64,000 bases of DNA, taken from NCBI RefSeq assembly GCF_027497235.1, contig NZ_CP114902.1, positions 4,800,001-4,864,000 of the forward strand, written 5' to 3'. Position numbers and translations under genes: made by a program. This document shows, piece after piece, positions 46,588 to 54,246 of the stretch (positions within the stretch are counted from its first letter, which is position 1; each line of letters begins with the position of its first letter). The DNA is from Micromonospora sp. WMMD1128. GTDB lineage: Bacteria > Actinomycetota > Actinomycetes > Mycobacteriales > Micromonosporaceae. A model generated the notes under the pieces. It ran no database searches. It was not told where the DNA came from and was given only the letters and a program-made list of their open reading frames with translations.

Positions 46588-46842
46588 CTAGCGGCGCTGC
46601 CCCGCTTCGCCCGGCTCGCACACGTTGTCCGTCGCGGCCAACCCCATGCCCACCCGGAGGGCGGGGAAGCGGCGGAGGAAGGCCGTCCAGGCGGCCGGGT
46701 GGAACCTGAGCAGCGGGCCGTGGCGGTCGGTGCTGTCCCGCACGCCCACGACGTGCGGCAGGTTGGTGGCCACCTCGACGCAGGTGGAGCCGCCGTTGTC
46801 GCTGCGGGTGGAGGTGCGCCAGAGCGCGCCGGTCAGGTCCAT
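46588..46842 (-). CDS. DUF397 protein
   Basis: An 84-residue DUF397 protein: MDLTGALWRTSTRS, STCVEVATNLPHVVGVRDSTD, LLRFHPAAWTAFL, with a 20-residue tail. The ATG at 46842 lies inside the end of the upstream XRE-derived reading frame (stop at 46833), giving the usual overlap of these pairs. The partner has lost its DNA-binding half, so this gene may be a remnant, although its own sequence is intact. Confidence 0.85.
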   Translation of the reverse strand: MDLTGALWRTSTRSDNGGSTCVEVATNLPHVVGVRDSTDRHGPLLRFHPAAWTAFLRRFPALRVGMGLAATDNVCEPGEAGQRR

Positions 46843-47237
46843 GACTTCGCCAACTCCCGGATCAGCTTCCGGGAGGCCCGCCGGGGCAACGCCTCCCCCC
46901 GCAGGCTCTCCCATCTGCGGCGAAGATTATCCACGTCGTCCGGCCGGTCGGTGACGTGCGCCCGAAGCGCATTGTCCAGGTGGGCCACCTCGCCGCCGTC
47001 CGGCGTGCGGGCCAAGATGAACGGACCGGCCAGGCCGGCATGCATGCCGGCGTCGGCGGGAACGACGTGCACGGTGACGTTCGGCTGCTCGGTCACCCGC
47101 AGCAGGTGCTCGAACTGCTCCACCATCACCGCCGGCTCCCCCACCGCCCGCCGCAGCACCGCCTCGTCGACCACCGCCACCACCTCCGGCGGCGACTCCC
47201 GGCCCAGCACCGCCTGCCGTTCCATCCGGGAGGTGAG
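46833..47237 (-). pseudogene. Decayed XRE-family regulator (DUF5753 C-terminal part)
   Basis: About 130 codons of a DUF5753 domain remain: TSRMERQAVLGRESPPEVVAVVDEAVLRRAVGEPAVM, EQPNVTVHVVPADAGMHAGLAGPF and WESLRGEALP, ending ELAKSWT. Homology stops at about 47237, where a plus-strand fragment begins, and the whole helix-turn-helix half is absent. An ATG at 47225 would allow a short product without DNA-binding capacity. The decay resembles that at 23187-23791 but has a different breakpoint. Confidence 0.75.
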
Positions 47238-47405
47238 CCGCTGCTACGCCGGGAGTACGCGCACGACCGCGCAGGCCTGGCGATCTATCTCTGCGTGCTG
47301 ATGCACGACGCGATCGCCGACGCCCTGGGGCTGAGGTCGGGCGAGATCGACCAAGCCGAGTATTTCGCCCGGTTCATCGGCTGGACCCGACCGTGGCCGA
47401 CGTGA
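47238..47405 (+). pseudogene. 3' fragment of an unidentified plus-strand gene
   Basis: An open segment of 55 codons reads LLRREYAHDRAGLAIYLCVL, then MHDAIADALGL and EYFARFIGWTRPWPT to a TGA at 47405, overlapping the end of the PP2C gene on the other strand. It has natural codon usage but no start or upstream part; it begins at the breakpoint of the decayed XRE gene. I do not recognise the family. A deletion probably joined two once-divergent genes. Confidence 0.4.
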
Positions 47406-48603
47406 GGCGCTCCAGGTGCCGCAACGGCAGGTGCGGCGGCTGCCACTCCAGGAACAGGGCGGTGGCGTCGTCTTCGAGCTCGTCCCGCTGGTGGGTGAGG
47501 ACGGCGCGGACCAGCCGACGCATCGTCTCCGGGCTGGGCAGCTGGTCGTTGAGGGCACGCTCGACGAAGTCGACGAGCCGGTCCAGCCCGAACCGCTCCC
47601 CGTCGGCGCCGCGCGCGTCGGTGATGCCGTCGGTGTAAGCGAGGACCCGGTCGCCCGGGTGCAGCGCCTCCTCGTGCACCCGCGGACGGCGGTGCGCCGA
47701 CAGGTTGCCCAGGCCGAGCGGCAGCGCGGTCGGACCCGGCAGCACCCGGACGGCCTTGCCGTCGCGCAGCAGCATGGCACCCGGGTGGCCGGCGTTGATG
47801 ATCCGGAGCCTGCCGGTACGCCGGTCGAGCTCGCCGAGCAGCGCGGTCGCGAACGTGTGTGGGTGTTCGGCGCGCACCCACCTGTCGATGCTGACCGCCG
47901 TGTCGACCAGGTCGAGGCCGGTACGCCTGGCGTTGCGGTACGCGCTGACCACGAGCGAGGCCAACGCGCTCGCCTTGATGCCGTGCCCGCAGGTGTCGAA
48001 GAGCGCGACGCTCAGCACGTCACCGTTGAGCGCGTAGTCGAAGACGTCCCCGCCGACGTCGTAGCACGGTTCGAGGATGGCGGTGATCACCAGGTCGTCG
48101 GTCGCGAAGGTCAGCGGCGGCAGCAGTCCCCACACGACCTCGGCGGCGACCTGCATCGGGAGGCGGCGGCGGATCCGTTCCACGATGTCGCCGTAGTGCT
48201 GGCGGTTCACCAGGATCTGGGCGACGTTCACCGCCACCTCCCAGGACGGCCGGTCCAGCGCCGGGTCGCCGGCGCGCGGCGACACGATCTCCAGCACGCC
48301 CAGCCGTTCGCACCCGAGCAGCAGGGGCACCCAGAGCCGGTCCGGGTGGTCGGGAGCGCGCTGCACGCGAAGACTTGTGTACGCGCGACCGGCCAGGGTC
48401 GTCTCGATCGACAGCTCGCTCCGGGGCGATCCGGCGTCGGGCAGGGGCACGAGGGCGGACTGCGGGTAGTCGGCCAGGTAGATCACGATCTCGGTGGCGC
48501 CGACGGCTGGCGCGGCCTGGCTCACCAGGAACGACAGCTCGTCCGGCCCGCCCCGGGGCGCGTGGAGCTGCAGCCAACGCGCCACGTCGCCGCCGTCGAC
48601 CAC
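47374..48603 (-). CDS. GAF-PP2C (SpoIIE/RsbU-like) serine/threonine phosphatase
   Basis: A 409-residue protein. The N-terminal half is a GAF-like sensor (VGATEIVIYLADYPQ, LGVLEIVSPRAGD); the C-terminal half is a SpoIIE-type PP2C with metal-binding Asp residues in YDVGGDVFDYAL, FDTCGHGIKASALA, AYTDGITDARGA and LEDDATALFLEW. Such enzymes dephosphorylate STAS anti-anti-sigma proteins. The start at GTG 48603 was chosen because GGGGGAGG lies five bases upstream. No STAS or kinase gene is adjacent; the STAS gene at 13125 is the nearest seen. Confidence 0.88.
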   Translation of the reverse strand: MVDGGDVARWLQLHAPRGGPDELSFLVSQAAPAVGATEIVIYLADYPQSALVPLPDAGSPRSELSIETTLAGRAYTSLRVQRAPDHPDRLWVPLLLGCERLGVLEIVSPRAGDPALDRPSWEVAVNVAQILVNRQHYGDIVERIRRRLPMQVAAEVVWGLLPPLTFATDDLVITAILEPCYDVGGDVFDYALNGDVLSVALFDTCGHGIKASALASLVVSAYRNARRTGLDLVDTAVSIDRWVRAEHPHTFATALLGELDRRTGRLRIINAGHPGAMLLRDGKAVRVLPGPTALPLGLGNLSAHRRPRVHEEALHPGDRVLAYTDGITDARGADGERFGLDRLVDFVERALNDQLPSPETMRRLVRAVLTHQRDELEDDATALFLEWQPPHLPLRHLERLTSATVGSSR

Positions 48604-48660
48604 ACCCACCTCCCCCTGTCCCCACCACCGTAGGGACGCCGACGGCAAACCGCCAACGGG

Positions 48661-49206
48661 CTAGACGGGGCGGTTCAGGACGAACGTCTCCAGCTCGGCC
48701 CCGCCGTACCAGTCGGTGCGCACGCCGACGTGGGTCATCCCGAGCCGCCGGGCCACCGCCACCGACGGCTCGTTGCCGGCCATCACCACCGCGTGGACCC
48801 GGGCCGTTCCGGCGGCGAACTCCCGCGCCAGCACCGCCCGGGCCGCCTCGGTGGCGTAGCCGTGGCCCTGGGCGTCGGGGTGCAGGTGCCAGCCGACCTC
48901 CAGGTCGTCGGTCGGGGTGACGCCGTCGCGACCGGGCAACGGCTTGAGCAGGACGCTGCCGGCCGCGCCGCCCGCCGCGCGCGGCTCGATCGCCCACAGC
49001 CCCCACCGACCGTCGTACGGGGCGTTGCGCTCCCGCCACGAGCGCACCCGCTCCACCGCCTGGCCCGGGTCGGTCAGCAACCCCCGGCCGCCGCCCAGCC
49101 AGCGCATCACCTCCTCGCGGGAGTAGATGTCGTAGACCACGGCGAGGTCGTCGGGTGACTCGGTCCAGTCCCGGACCACGAGCCGCGCGGTCGAGGCGAT
49201 CATCAT
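48661..49206 (-). CDS. GNAT family N-acetyltransferase (RimJ/RimL-type)
   Basis: A 181-residue acetyltransferase: TARLVVRDWTESPDDLAVVYDIYSREEVMRWLGG opens the RimJ-like fold. Acetyl-CoA binding segment VGWHLHPDAQGHGYATEAARAVLAREF, then VMAGNEPSVAVARRLGMTHVG and the C-terminal FVLNRPV. Two adjacent ATG codons (49206, 49203) are possible starts. It is divergent from the YihY gene. Substrate, ribosomal protein or small molecule, cannot be decided. Confidence 0.85.
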   Translation of the reverse strand: MMIASTARLVVRDWTESPDDLAVVYDIYSREEVMRWLGGGRGLLTDPGQAVERVRSWRERNAPYDGRWGLWAIEPRAAGGAAGSVLLKPLPGRDGVTPTDDLEVGWHLHPDAQGHGYATEAARAVLAREFAAGTARVHAVVMAGNEPSVAVARRLGMTHVGVRTDWYGGAELETFVLNRPV

Positions 49207-49257
49207 GACGCCGGATCGTAATGCGTGGCCGGTCACCGCACGGGGAACGAGGGGGCG

Positions 49258-50100
49258 ATGGGCGACGGGTGGCAACGGGCGAAACGGATCACCTCGGCGG
49301 CGTTCCGGCCGGTCCGGGGCCGGGACCTGTCGCTGCACGCCGCCGCGATCACGTTCTACGGGGCGATCGCGGTGGTGCCGGTGGCGCTGCTCGCGATCTG
49401 GCTCACCGGGCTGCTCGCCGGCGCCGACCGGGTACGCCGGCTGACCTCGTACGCCATCGAGACGCTGCCCACCGAGATCGGCGCGCACCGGGCGGTGGCC
49501 GCGCTCGTCGAAGCCGGGTTGGGGCTGACCCCGCTGCTGGCCCTGGCGTCGCTGCTGCCGGCCTCCCTCTACGGCGAGGGGCTGCGCCGGGCGTTCGTCT
49601 CGGTGGCCGAGCCGCGCGGCGAGTCCGGCGCGCTCGTCGGCTGGCGCGGCCGGCTGCTGCTGCTGCCGCTGCTCGCGCCCGCCCCCGCGCTGCTGCTGTC
49701 GATCCTGATGGCGCTGCCGCTGACCACCCGGCTGGTGCGCCAGGGCGGTTGGATCGGCGCGCTCGGCGTGGTGCTGTCGTTCCTGGCGGTGTGGCTGGTG
49801 CTCACGCCGGTGCTGGTGTGGGTGTTCCGGGTGGTCGGCCCGGCCTCCCCGGACTGGCTCGCCACGCTGGGCATGGGCTCGTTCACCGCCGCGAACCTCT
49901 CCGGCTTCCTGCACGGCTTCGTGCTGTTCGCCTCGCTGCCGCTGAACCTGGGCGTGCCGTTCGGCGGGTTCGACGAGATCGGCGCCGGGGTGGCGGTGCT
50001 GCTCTGGCTCTACCTGTTCCACGTGATCGTGCTGGCCGGATATTCGGCCACGCTGGCGTTGGGCCGGTGGCGGGCCGCCCACCTGGCGGCCCGCCCCTGA
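49258..50100 (+). CDS. YihY/BrkB-like membrane protein
   Basis: A 280-residue protein with about six membrane helices. The family signature is at the start (RDLSLHAAAITFYGAIAVVPVALLAIW), with further helices at about residues 80-105, 130-155, 165-190, 210-235 and 245-270. ATG 49258 follows GAACGAGGGGG; an upstream GTG at 49225 is less likely. The family was once called RNase BN; its true role is unknown. It is convergent with the PhoX-like gene, with seven bases between stops. Confidence 0.8.
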   Translation: MGDGWQRAKRITSAAFRPVRGRDLSLHAAAITFYGAIAVVPVALLAIWLTGLLAGADRVRRLTSYAIETLPTEIGAHRAVAALVEAGLGLTPLLALASLLPASLYGEGLRRAFVSVAEPRGESGALVGWRGRLLLLPLLAPAPALLLSILMALPLTTRLVRQGGWIGALGVVLSFLAVWLVLTPVLVWVFRVVGPASPDWLATLGMGSFTAANLSGFLHGFVLFASLPLNLGVPFGGFDEIGAGVAVLLWLYLFHVIVLAGYSATLALGRWRAAHLAARP

Positions 50101-50107
50101 CCGAGGG

Positions 50108-51274
50108 TCAGCGCCGGAACGGGCCGCGCACCTCGTAGGTGATGCCGCCGCTGCCGGCCTTGGCCCCGCTGGTGCCGCGCTGCGAGGAGAAGTAGAGCCG
50201 GCTGCCGTCGGGCGAGAACGCCGGCCCGGTGATCTCCGAGCTCGCCTGCCCGAGGAGCCGGGCGAACGGCGTCACCACACCGGCCGGCGTGATCATGTTG
50301 ATCTCCATGTCGCCGCCGTCCTCCGCCACGTACAGGTCGCCGCCCGCGCTGCCGGTGATGTTGTCCACCCCGGTCAGCGGCGCCGCGCCGGTCTCCACCA
50401 GCGAGTCGTCGTACGCCAGATCCAGTCGCTGCGCCACCGCGTCGTACGCCCACACCCGGTTGTCGCCCTTGGTGGTGAACCAGCAGGTGTCGTCCGCGTA
50501 CCAGCAGCCCTCCCCGCCGTCGAACGACTGCGCGTCGCGCACCTGGCGGCGCGTCGGCACCGGGAAGCCGTCCCGGTCCGGCACGTCCTGCCAGGTGACC
50601 GGCCCGGTCACCTGGCCGTCCCGGGCGCAGAGCACCTGGAGCCGACCGGTGCGCAGGTCGCCCCACCTGTCCGGGAGGTAGCGGTAGAAGCAGCCGTCCG
50701 GCTCGTCCTCGGTCAGGTAGACCACCTGCCGGCCCGGGTCGCAGGCCGCCGCCTCGTGCTTGAACCGCCCCATCCGGGTCCGCTCCTCACCGGACCGGCC
50801 GCCGCCCGGCCACGTCTCGAAGACCCGGCCCAACGGCACCTCCTCGCAGGAGAGCCACGTCCCCCACGGGGTGGCCCCGCCCGCGCAGTTGCTGTTGGTG
50901 TCGCTGAGGATCCGGTACGCGGCGGCGACCGACCCGTCGGCCGCGAACCGCAGCGCCGAAGCGCCGCCGACAAGCGGGACCTCCGAGTTGGAGACGTAGA
51001 TCCAGCCGTCGCCGGCCGGGAAACACGCGCCGCCGTCCGGCGCCGGGTGCCAGACGTACGAGGTGCCGGGGACGCGCTGGCCGGACCGGGCGACCACCCG
51101 ACCGGTGAAGCCGGCGGGCACCTGGAGGCCGTTGGCGTCGGCGGCCAGCAGGTCGCCGTAGGGGCCGGGGCCGGGTTGGGCGGGGGTGGCCGGGGCCGCC
51201 GCGGCCCAGAGACTGCCGGCGAAGGCGGTGCCGCCGGCCACGGTGACGGCGCGCAGGACGGTACGACGATCCAT
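50108..51274 (-). CDS. Tat-exported PhoX-like protein (DUF839)
   Basis: A 388-residue protein with a Tat signal (MDRRTVLRAVTVAGGTAFAGS, cleavage near AAAAPA). The mature part is the DUF839/PhoX beta-propeller: GTSYVWHPAPDGGACFPAGDGWIYVSNSEV, GGATPWGTWLSCEEV, RFKHEAAACDPG, VYLTEDEPDGCFYRYLP, GEGCWYADDTCWFTTKGDNRVW and FSPDGSRLYFSSQRG. PhoX enzymes are Ca/Fe alkaline phosphatases, but many DUF839 proteins are uncharacterised. The CEE, ED and D-rich loops support metal binding. ATG follows GGGAGG. Confidence 0.85.
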   Translation of the reverse strand: MDRRTVLRAVTVAGGTAFAGSLWAAAAPATPAQPGPGPYGDLLAADANGLQVPAGFTGRVVARSGQRVPGTSYVWHPAPDGGACFPAGDGWIYVSNSEVPLVGGASALRFAADGSVAAAYRILSDTNSNCAGGATPWGTWLSCEEVPLGRVFETWPGGGRSGEERTRMGRFKHEAAACDPGRQVVYLTEDEPDGCFYRYLPDRWGDLRTGRLQVLCARDGQVTGPVTWQDVPDRDGFPVPTRRQVRDAQSFDGGEGCWYADDTCWFTTKGDNRVWAYDAVAQRLDLAYDDSLVETGAAPLTGVDNITGSAGGDLYVAEDGGDMEINMITPAGVVTPFARLLGQASSEITGPAFSPDGSRLYFSSQRGTSGAKAGSGGITYEVRGPFRR

Positions 51275-51368
51275 CGGTTGACCTCCCGGGGTGGCGGTTG
51301 GCTCTGCGCCGACCGTAGCGCCGCGTCGGCATCGACCGCTGCCTCTGCCCGGTGAACGCGGGGTGACG

Positions 51369-51785
51369 TCAGAGCCGGTCCACGTACCGCTTCGCCTCGG
51401 CCAGCGACCAGCTCGTGTGCTCGCGTACCAGCTTGACGGCGTGGATCTTCTTCCCGGCGCGGACGAGCCGGGTCGCCTCGGCGCGCACCTCACCGTCCGG
51501 GTCGGCCGGACCGGCGGGCACGACCGGCAGCGTGCCGCCCGCCCGCAGCGCGTCGACCGCCTGCTTCGCCTCCAGCAGCGGCAGCCCGGTCTGCTGGCGG
51601 AGCAGCTTGACCGCCTCCACCGTCCGTCCCTCGCGGGCCAGCCGGAGCACCTCGGCCTGCCCGCCGCCGGTGGCCGGATCCGGGGCGACCAGGTCCCGGG
51701 GACGGCCGGTGGCACGCCGGAACACGAACACGAGCAGGAGCACGGCGAGCACGGCCAGGAGCGCGAACTGGACACCCTCGGGCAT
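51369..51785 (-). CDS. Membrane protein with tandem ribosomal L7/L12 C-terminal-like domains
   Basis: About 138 residues: an N-terminal membrane helix (VQFALLAVLAVLLLVFVF) followed by two copies of the L7/L12 C-terminal helix pattern, AVKLLRQQTGLPLLEAKQAVDAL and AVKLVREHTSWSLAEAKRYVDRL. In ribosomal L7/L12 this domain binds translational GTPases. Short proteins of this kind occur in actinomycetes with unknown function. ATG 51785 or GTG 51794 are possible starts. Flanked by PhoX (same strand, 94 bases apart) and a divergent FAD enzyme. Confidence 0.8.
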   Translation of the reverse strand: MPEGVQFALLAVLAVLLLVFVFRRATGRPRDLVAPDPATGGGQAEVLRLAREGRTVEAVKLLRQQTGLPLLEAKQAVDALRAGGTLPVVPAGPADPDGEVRAEATRLVRAGKKIHAVKLVREHTSWSLAEAKRYVDRL

Positions 51786-51853
51786 GCGCGCCACGGTAGC
51801 GTCCCGCCGCGAACCCTCCCGCCGGGGTCGGCCCGGCAGTAGGCTCCGGTCCC

Positions 51854-53449
51854 ATGAACGACGGGAGTGAGCTGCCGTCCCGCGCCGACGTCGTGGTGGT
51901 CGGCTCCGGGCACAACGGTCTGGTCTCGGCCGTCCTGCTGGCCCGCGCCGGCCTCGACGTGCTGGTGCTGGAGGCCGCCGGGGTGATCGGCGGGGCCACC
52001 CGCACCGAGAACCCGTTCCCGCTGGTGCCCGGGCTGCGCCACTCCACCGGGTCGTACCTGCTCGGGCTGATGCCGCCGGAACTGCTCGCCACGCTCGACG
52101 TGACCATTCCGGTGCTCCGGCGCGACCCGCACTACTTCCTGCCCACGCCCGGCGGGCCCGGCTCGCCGTACCTCCTCTTCGGCCGCGACACCGCCGCCAC
52201 CCGGCGGCAGCTCACCGACATGTTCTCGGCGGCGGACGTGGCCGCCGACGACGCGCTCCAGGCCGAACTGGCCCAGCTCCGCGACGACCTGGGGCCGGCC
52301 TGGCTGGCCGAGCCGCTGCCGGTCGAGGAGACCGCCGAACGCTACGTCCGGCCGGCGCTGCGGCAGGTCTTCGTCGACCTGGTCCGTGGCTCGGTCGCCG
52401 ACTACCTGGCCCGCTTCGACTTCCGCTCCGAGCTGCTGGTCAGCATGTACGCGGTGACCGACGGCCTGTCCGGGCTCAACGCCGGGCCGGACGACCCGGG
52501 CACCGGGCACAACTTCCTGGTGCACAACATGTGCCGGCTACCGGGCGCGGGCGGCACCTGGATGATCGCCGAGGGCGGCATGGGCACGGTGTCGCGTACC
52601 TTCGCCGACGCCGCCCGGGCCGCCGGCGCCCGCATCGTCACCGGCGCCCCGGTCACCGCGATCACGCTCGACGGCGGCGCCGCCTCCGGCGTGGTGCTCG
52701 CCGACGGCCGGGAGGTGGCGACGCCCGTGGTGCTCGGGGCGTGCGACCCGTACCGGCTGATGGGGCTGCTGCCCGACGGCGCGCTCCCGGCGGAGTTGGG
52801 CGCGCGGATGGCGGCGGTCCGCCGGCCCGGCACCACGCTCAAGCTCAACCTGGCGCTCACCGGGCTGCCGCGCTTCTCCTGCCTGCCGGCCGACGCGCCC
52901 AGCCCGTTCGGCTCCACCATCCACCTGCTCCCCGGCTCCGACTCGCTGGTCGGCGGTGGCGGCGCGTCGCCGATGGCGGCGCTGCGCGGGATGTGGGCCG
53001 ACGTGCGGGCCGGGCGGCTGCCGGACGAGCCGACCATCGAGTGGTACCTGCACACCACCGTCGACCCGTCGCTGCGAGACGACGCCGGGCACCACTCGTC
53101 GGCGCTGTTCGTCCAGTCGGTCCCCTACGAGCTGGCCGGCACGACCTGGGACGCGGCGCTGCCCGGCTACGTCGAGAAGCTGGTCGCGATCTGCGAGCGG
53201 TACGCGCCGGGCGCCGGCGACCTGATCGCGGACGCGGTGCCGCTGCCCCCGCCCGGCATCGAGGCCCACTTCGGCATCACCGGCGGGCACATCCACCACG
53301 TCGACAACACGGCGTCGTTCACCGACCGGATGCCGTACGCCACAGGCGTTCCCGGCGTCTACGCCGGCAGCGCCGGCTGCCACCCGGCCGGCAGCGTGAT
53401 CGGCGCCGCCGGCCACAACGCCGCCCGCCGCATCCTCGCCGACATGTAA
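51854..53449 (+). CDS. FAD-dependent phytoene desaturase-like oxidoreductase (PYROXD2-like)
   Basis: A 531-residue flavoprotein. Dinucleotide-binding motif VVVVGSGHNGLVSAVLLARAGLDVLVLEA; MYAVTDGLSGLNAGPDDPGTGHNFLVHNM is a region typical of PYROXD2/CrtI-like family members; GGTWMIAEGGMGTVSRTFADAARAAGARI is the second conserved block; FAD-binding end VPGVYAGSAGCHPAGSVIGAAGHNAARRIL. No carotenoid genes are nearby, so a desaturase role is doubtful. The last codon is followed by TAA, which is the first triplet of a REP-like repeat. Confidence 0.9.
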   Translation: MNDGSELPSRADVVVVGSGHNGLVSAVLLARAGLDVLVLEAAGVIGGATRTENPFPLVPGLRHSTGSYLLGLMPPELLATLDVTIPVLRRDPHYFLPTPGGPGSPYLLFGRDTAATRRQLTDMFSAADVAADDALQAELAQLRDDLGPAWLAEPLPVEETAERYVRPALRQVFVDLVRGSVADYLARFDFRSELLVSMYAVTDGLSGLNAGPDDPGTGHNFLVHNMCRLPGAGGTWMIAEGGMGTVSRTFADAARAAGARIVTGAPVTAITLDGGAASGVVLADGREVATPVVLGACDPYRLMGLLPDGALPAELGARMAAVRRPGTTLKLNLALTGLPRFSCLPADAPSPFGSTIHLLPGSDSLVGGGGASPMAALRGMWADVRAGRLPDEPTIEWYLHTTVDPSLRDDAGHHSSALFVQSVPYELAGTTWDAALPGYVEKLVAICERYAPGAGDLIADAVPLPPPGIEAHFGITGGHIHHVDNTASFTDRMPYATGVPGVYAGSAGCHPAGSVIGAAGHNAARRILADM

Positions 53450-53502
53450 GGCGGGGGCCCCGCTTAACGCCTGCGGTATAGGCGGGGCCCCCGCTTAACA
53501 CC
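53447..53502. repeat. REP-like GC-rich repeat, copy C
   Basis: TAAGGCGGGGGCCCCGCTTA and a second GGCGGGGCCCCCGCTTAAC unit joined by CGCCTGCGGTATA. It fills exactly the gap between two convergent genes: its first triplet is the TAA of the oxidoreductase and it ends at the base before the TMEM175 stop. Confidence 0.9.
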
Positions 53503-54189
53503 TCACGGCGAGGCGGCCTCCTGGCCGGCGCGCGGGAGGTCACCCGGACCCCGGATCACGTAGAGGCCGACGAGCAGCAGGTACGCCAGCAGGCTGAGGA
53601 TCGGGTCGACGAACACCACCGCGAACGCCACCAGGTAGAGCAGCGGGCCGAGCCGGAACCGGCGGGCCACCGCCCGGGCCAGCCGCGGGTCGAGATCCGG
53701 GTGCAGGAGCCCCCGCCTGCGCGCCCACCACCAGCTCAGGTTGAAGAAGAACGCCTCACCGAGCACCGTGCCGACGTAGAGCGCGGCGGTCAACCGCTGT
53801 TCGCCGGCCGTGCCGCGCAGGTAGTCCGCCAGCAGGTTCGCGGTGAACGGGATGGCCGCCACGAACATCAACAACAGCAGATTGAACACCAGCAGCATCT
53901 GGTCCACCCGGCAGACGTAACGCCACATGTTGTGGTGGGTCAACCAGACCTGACCGACCACCGCAAACGTGATCACGTACGCCAGGTAGGCCCGCCACTC
54001 GTGCCCGAGCGCGGCCGGCAGCCCCTTGTCGTCCGGGGCGTCCGGACCGAACTGGAGCAGCTCGACCGCCATCAGCGTGAGCACGATGGCGATCACCGCG
54101 TCACTGAACGCCTCCACCCGGGAGGCGTCCCGCGCCATCTCGCTCCCGCGCCCGAACCGGTACTCCGGCTCCCTGTCCGCCCCCGTCAC
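53503..54189 (-). CDS. TMEM175 family potassium channel protein (DUF1211)
   Basis: A 228-residue membrane protein with the family motif RVEAFSDAVIAIVLTLMAVEL (FSD) in helix 1, then HEWRAYLAYVITFAVVGQVWLTHHNMWRYV and further helices, six in all. Bacterial TMEM175 proteins form tetrameric potassium channels. GTG 54189 follows GAGGGGG. Convergent with the oxidoreductase gene; the MBL-Rieske gene lies upstream on the same strand after 57 bases. Confidence 0.88.
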   Translation of the reverse strand: MTGADREPEYRFGRGSEMARDASRVEAFSDAVIAIVLTLMAVELLQFGPDAPDDKGLPAALGHEWRAYLAYVITFAVVGQVWLTHHNMWRYVCRVDQMLLVFNLLLLMFVAAIPFTANLLADYLRGTAGEQRLTAALYVGTVLGEAFFFNLSWWWARRRGLLHPDLDPRLARAVARRFRLGPLLYLVAFAVVFVDPILSLLAYLLLVGLYVIRGPGDLPRAGQEAASP

Positions 54190-54246
54190 GCCGCCCCCTC
54201 ACCAGGAGATCGTCGCGCGTCGGGGACGGACGGCGGGGCGAAAGCG

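Noticed and set aside
48661..50082. N-terminal extension of the GNAT gene to about 470 codons
   Set aside because: The extra 290 codons are antisense to the YihY gene and consist of Gln/Arg/His-rich shadow sequence; the GNAT fold starts at the ATG pair near 49203.
51854..53449. Carotenoid biosynthesis locus
   Set aside because: The oxidoreductase resembles phytoene desaturases, but no crtB, crtE or cyclase gene is nearby and it fits the PYROXD2-like branch better.
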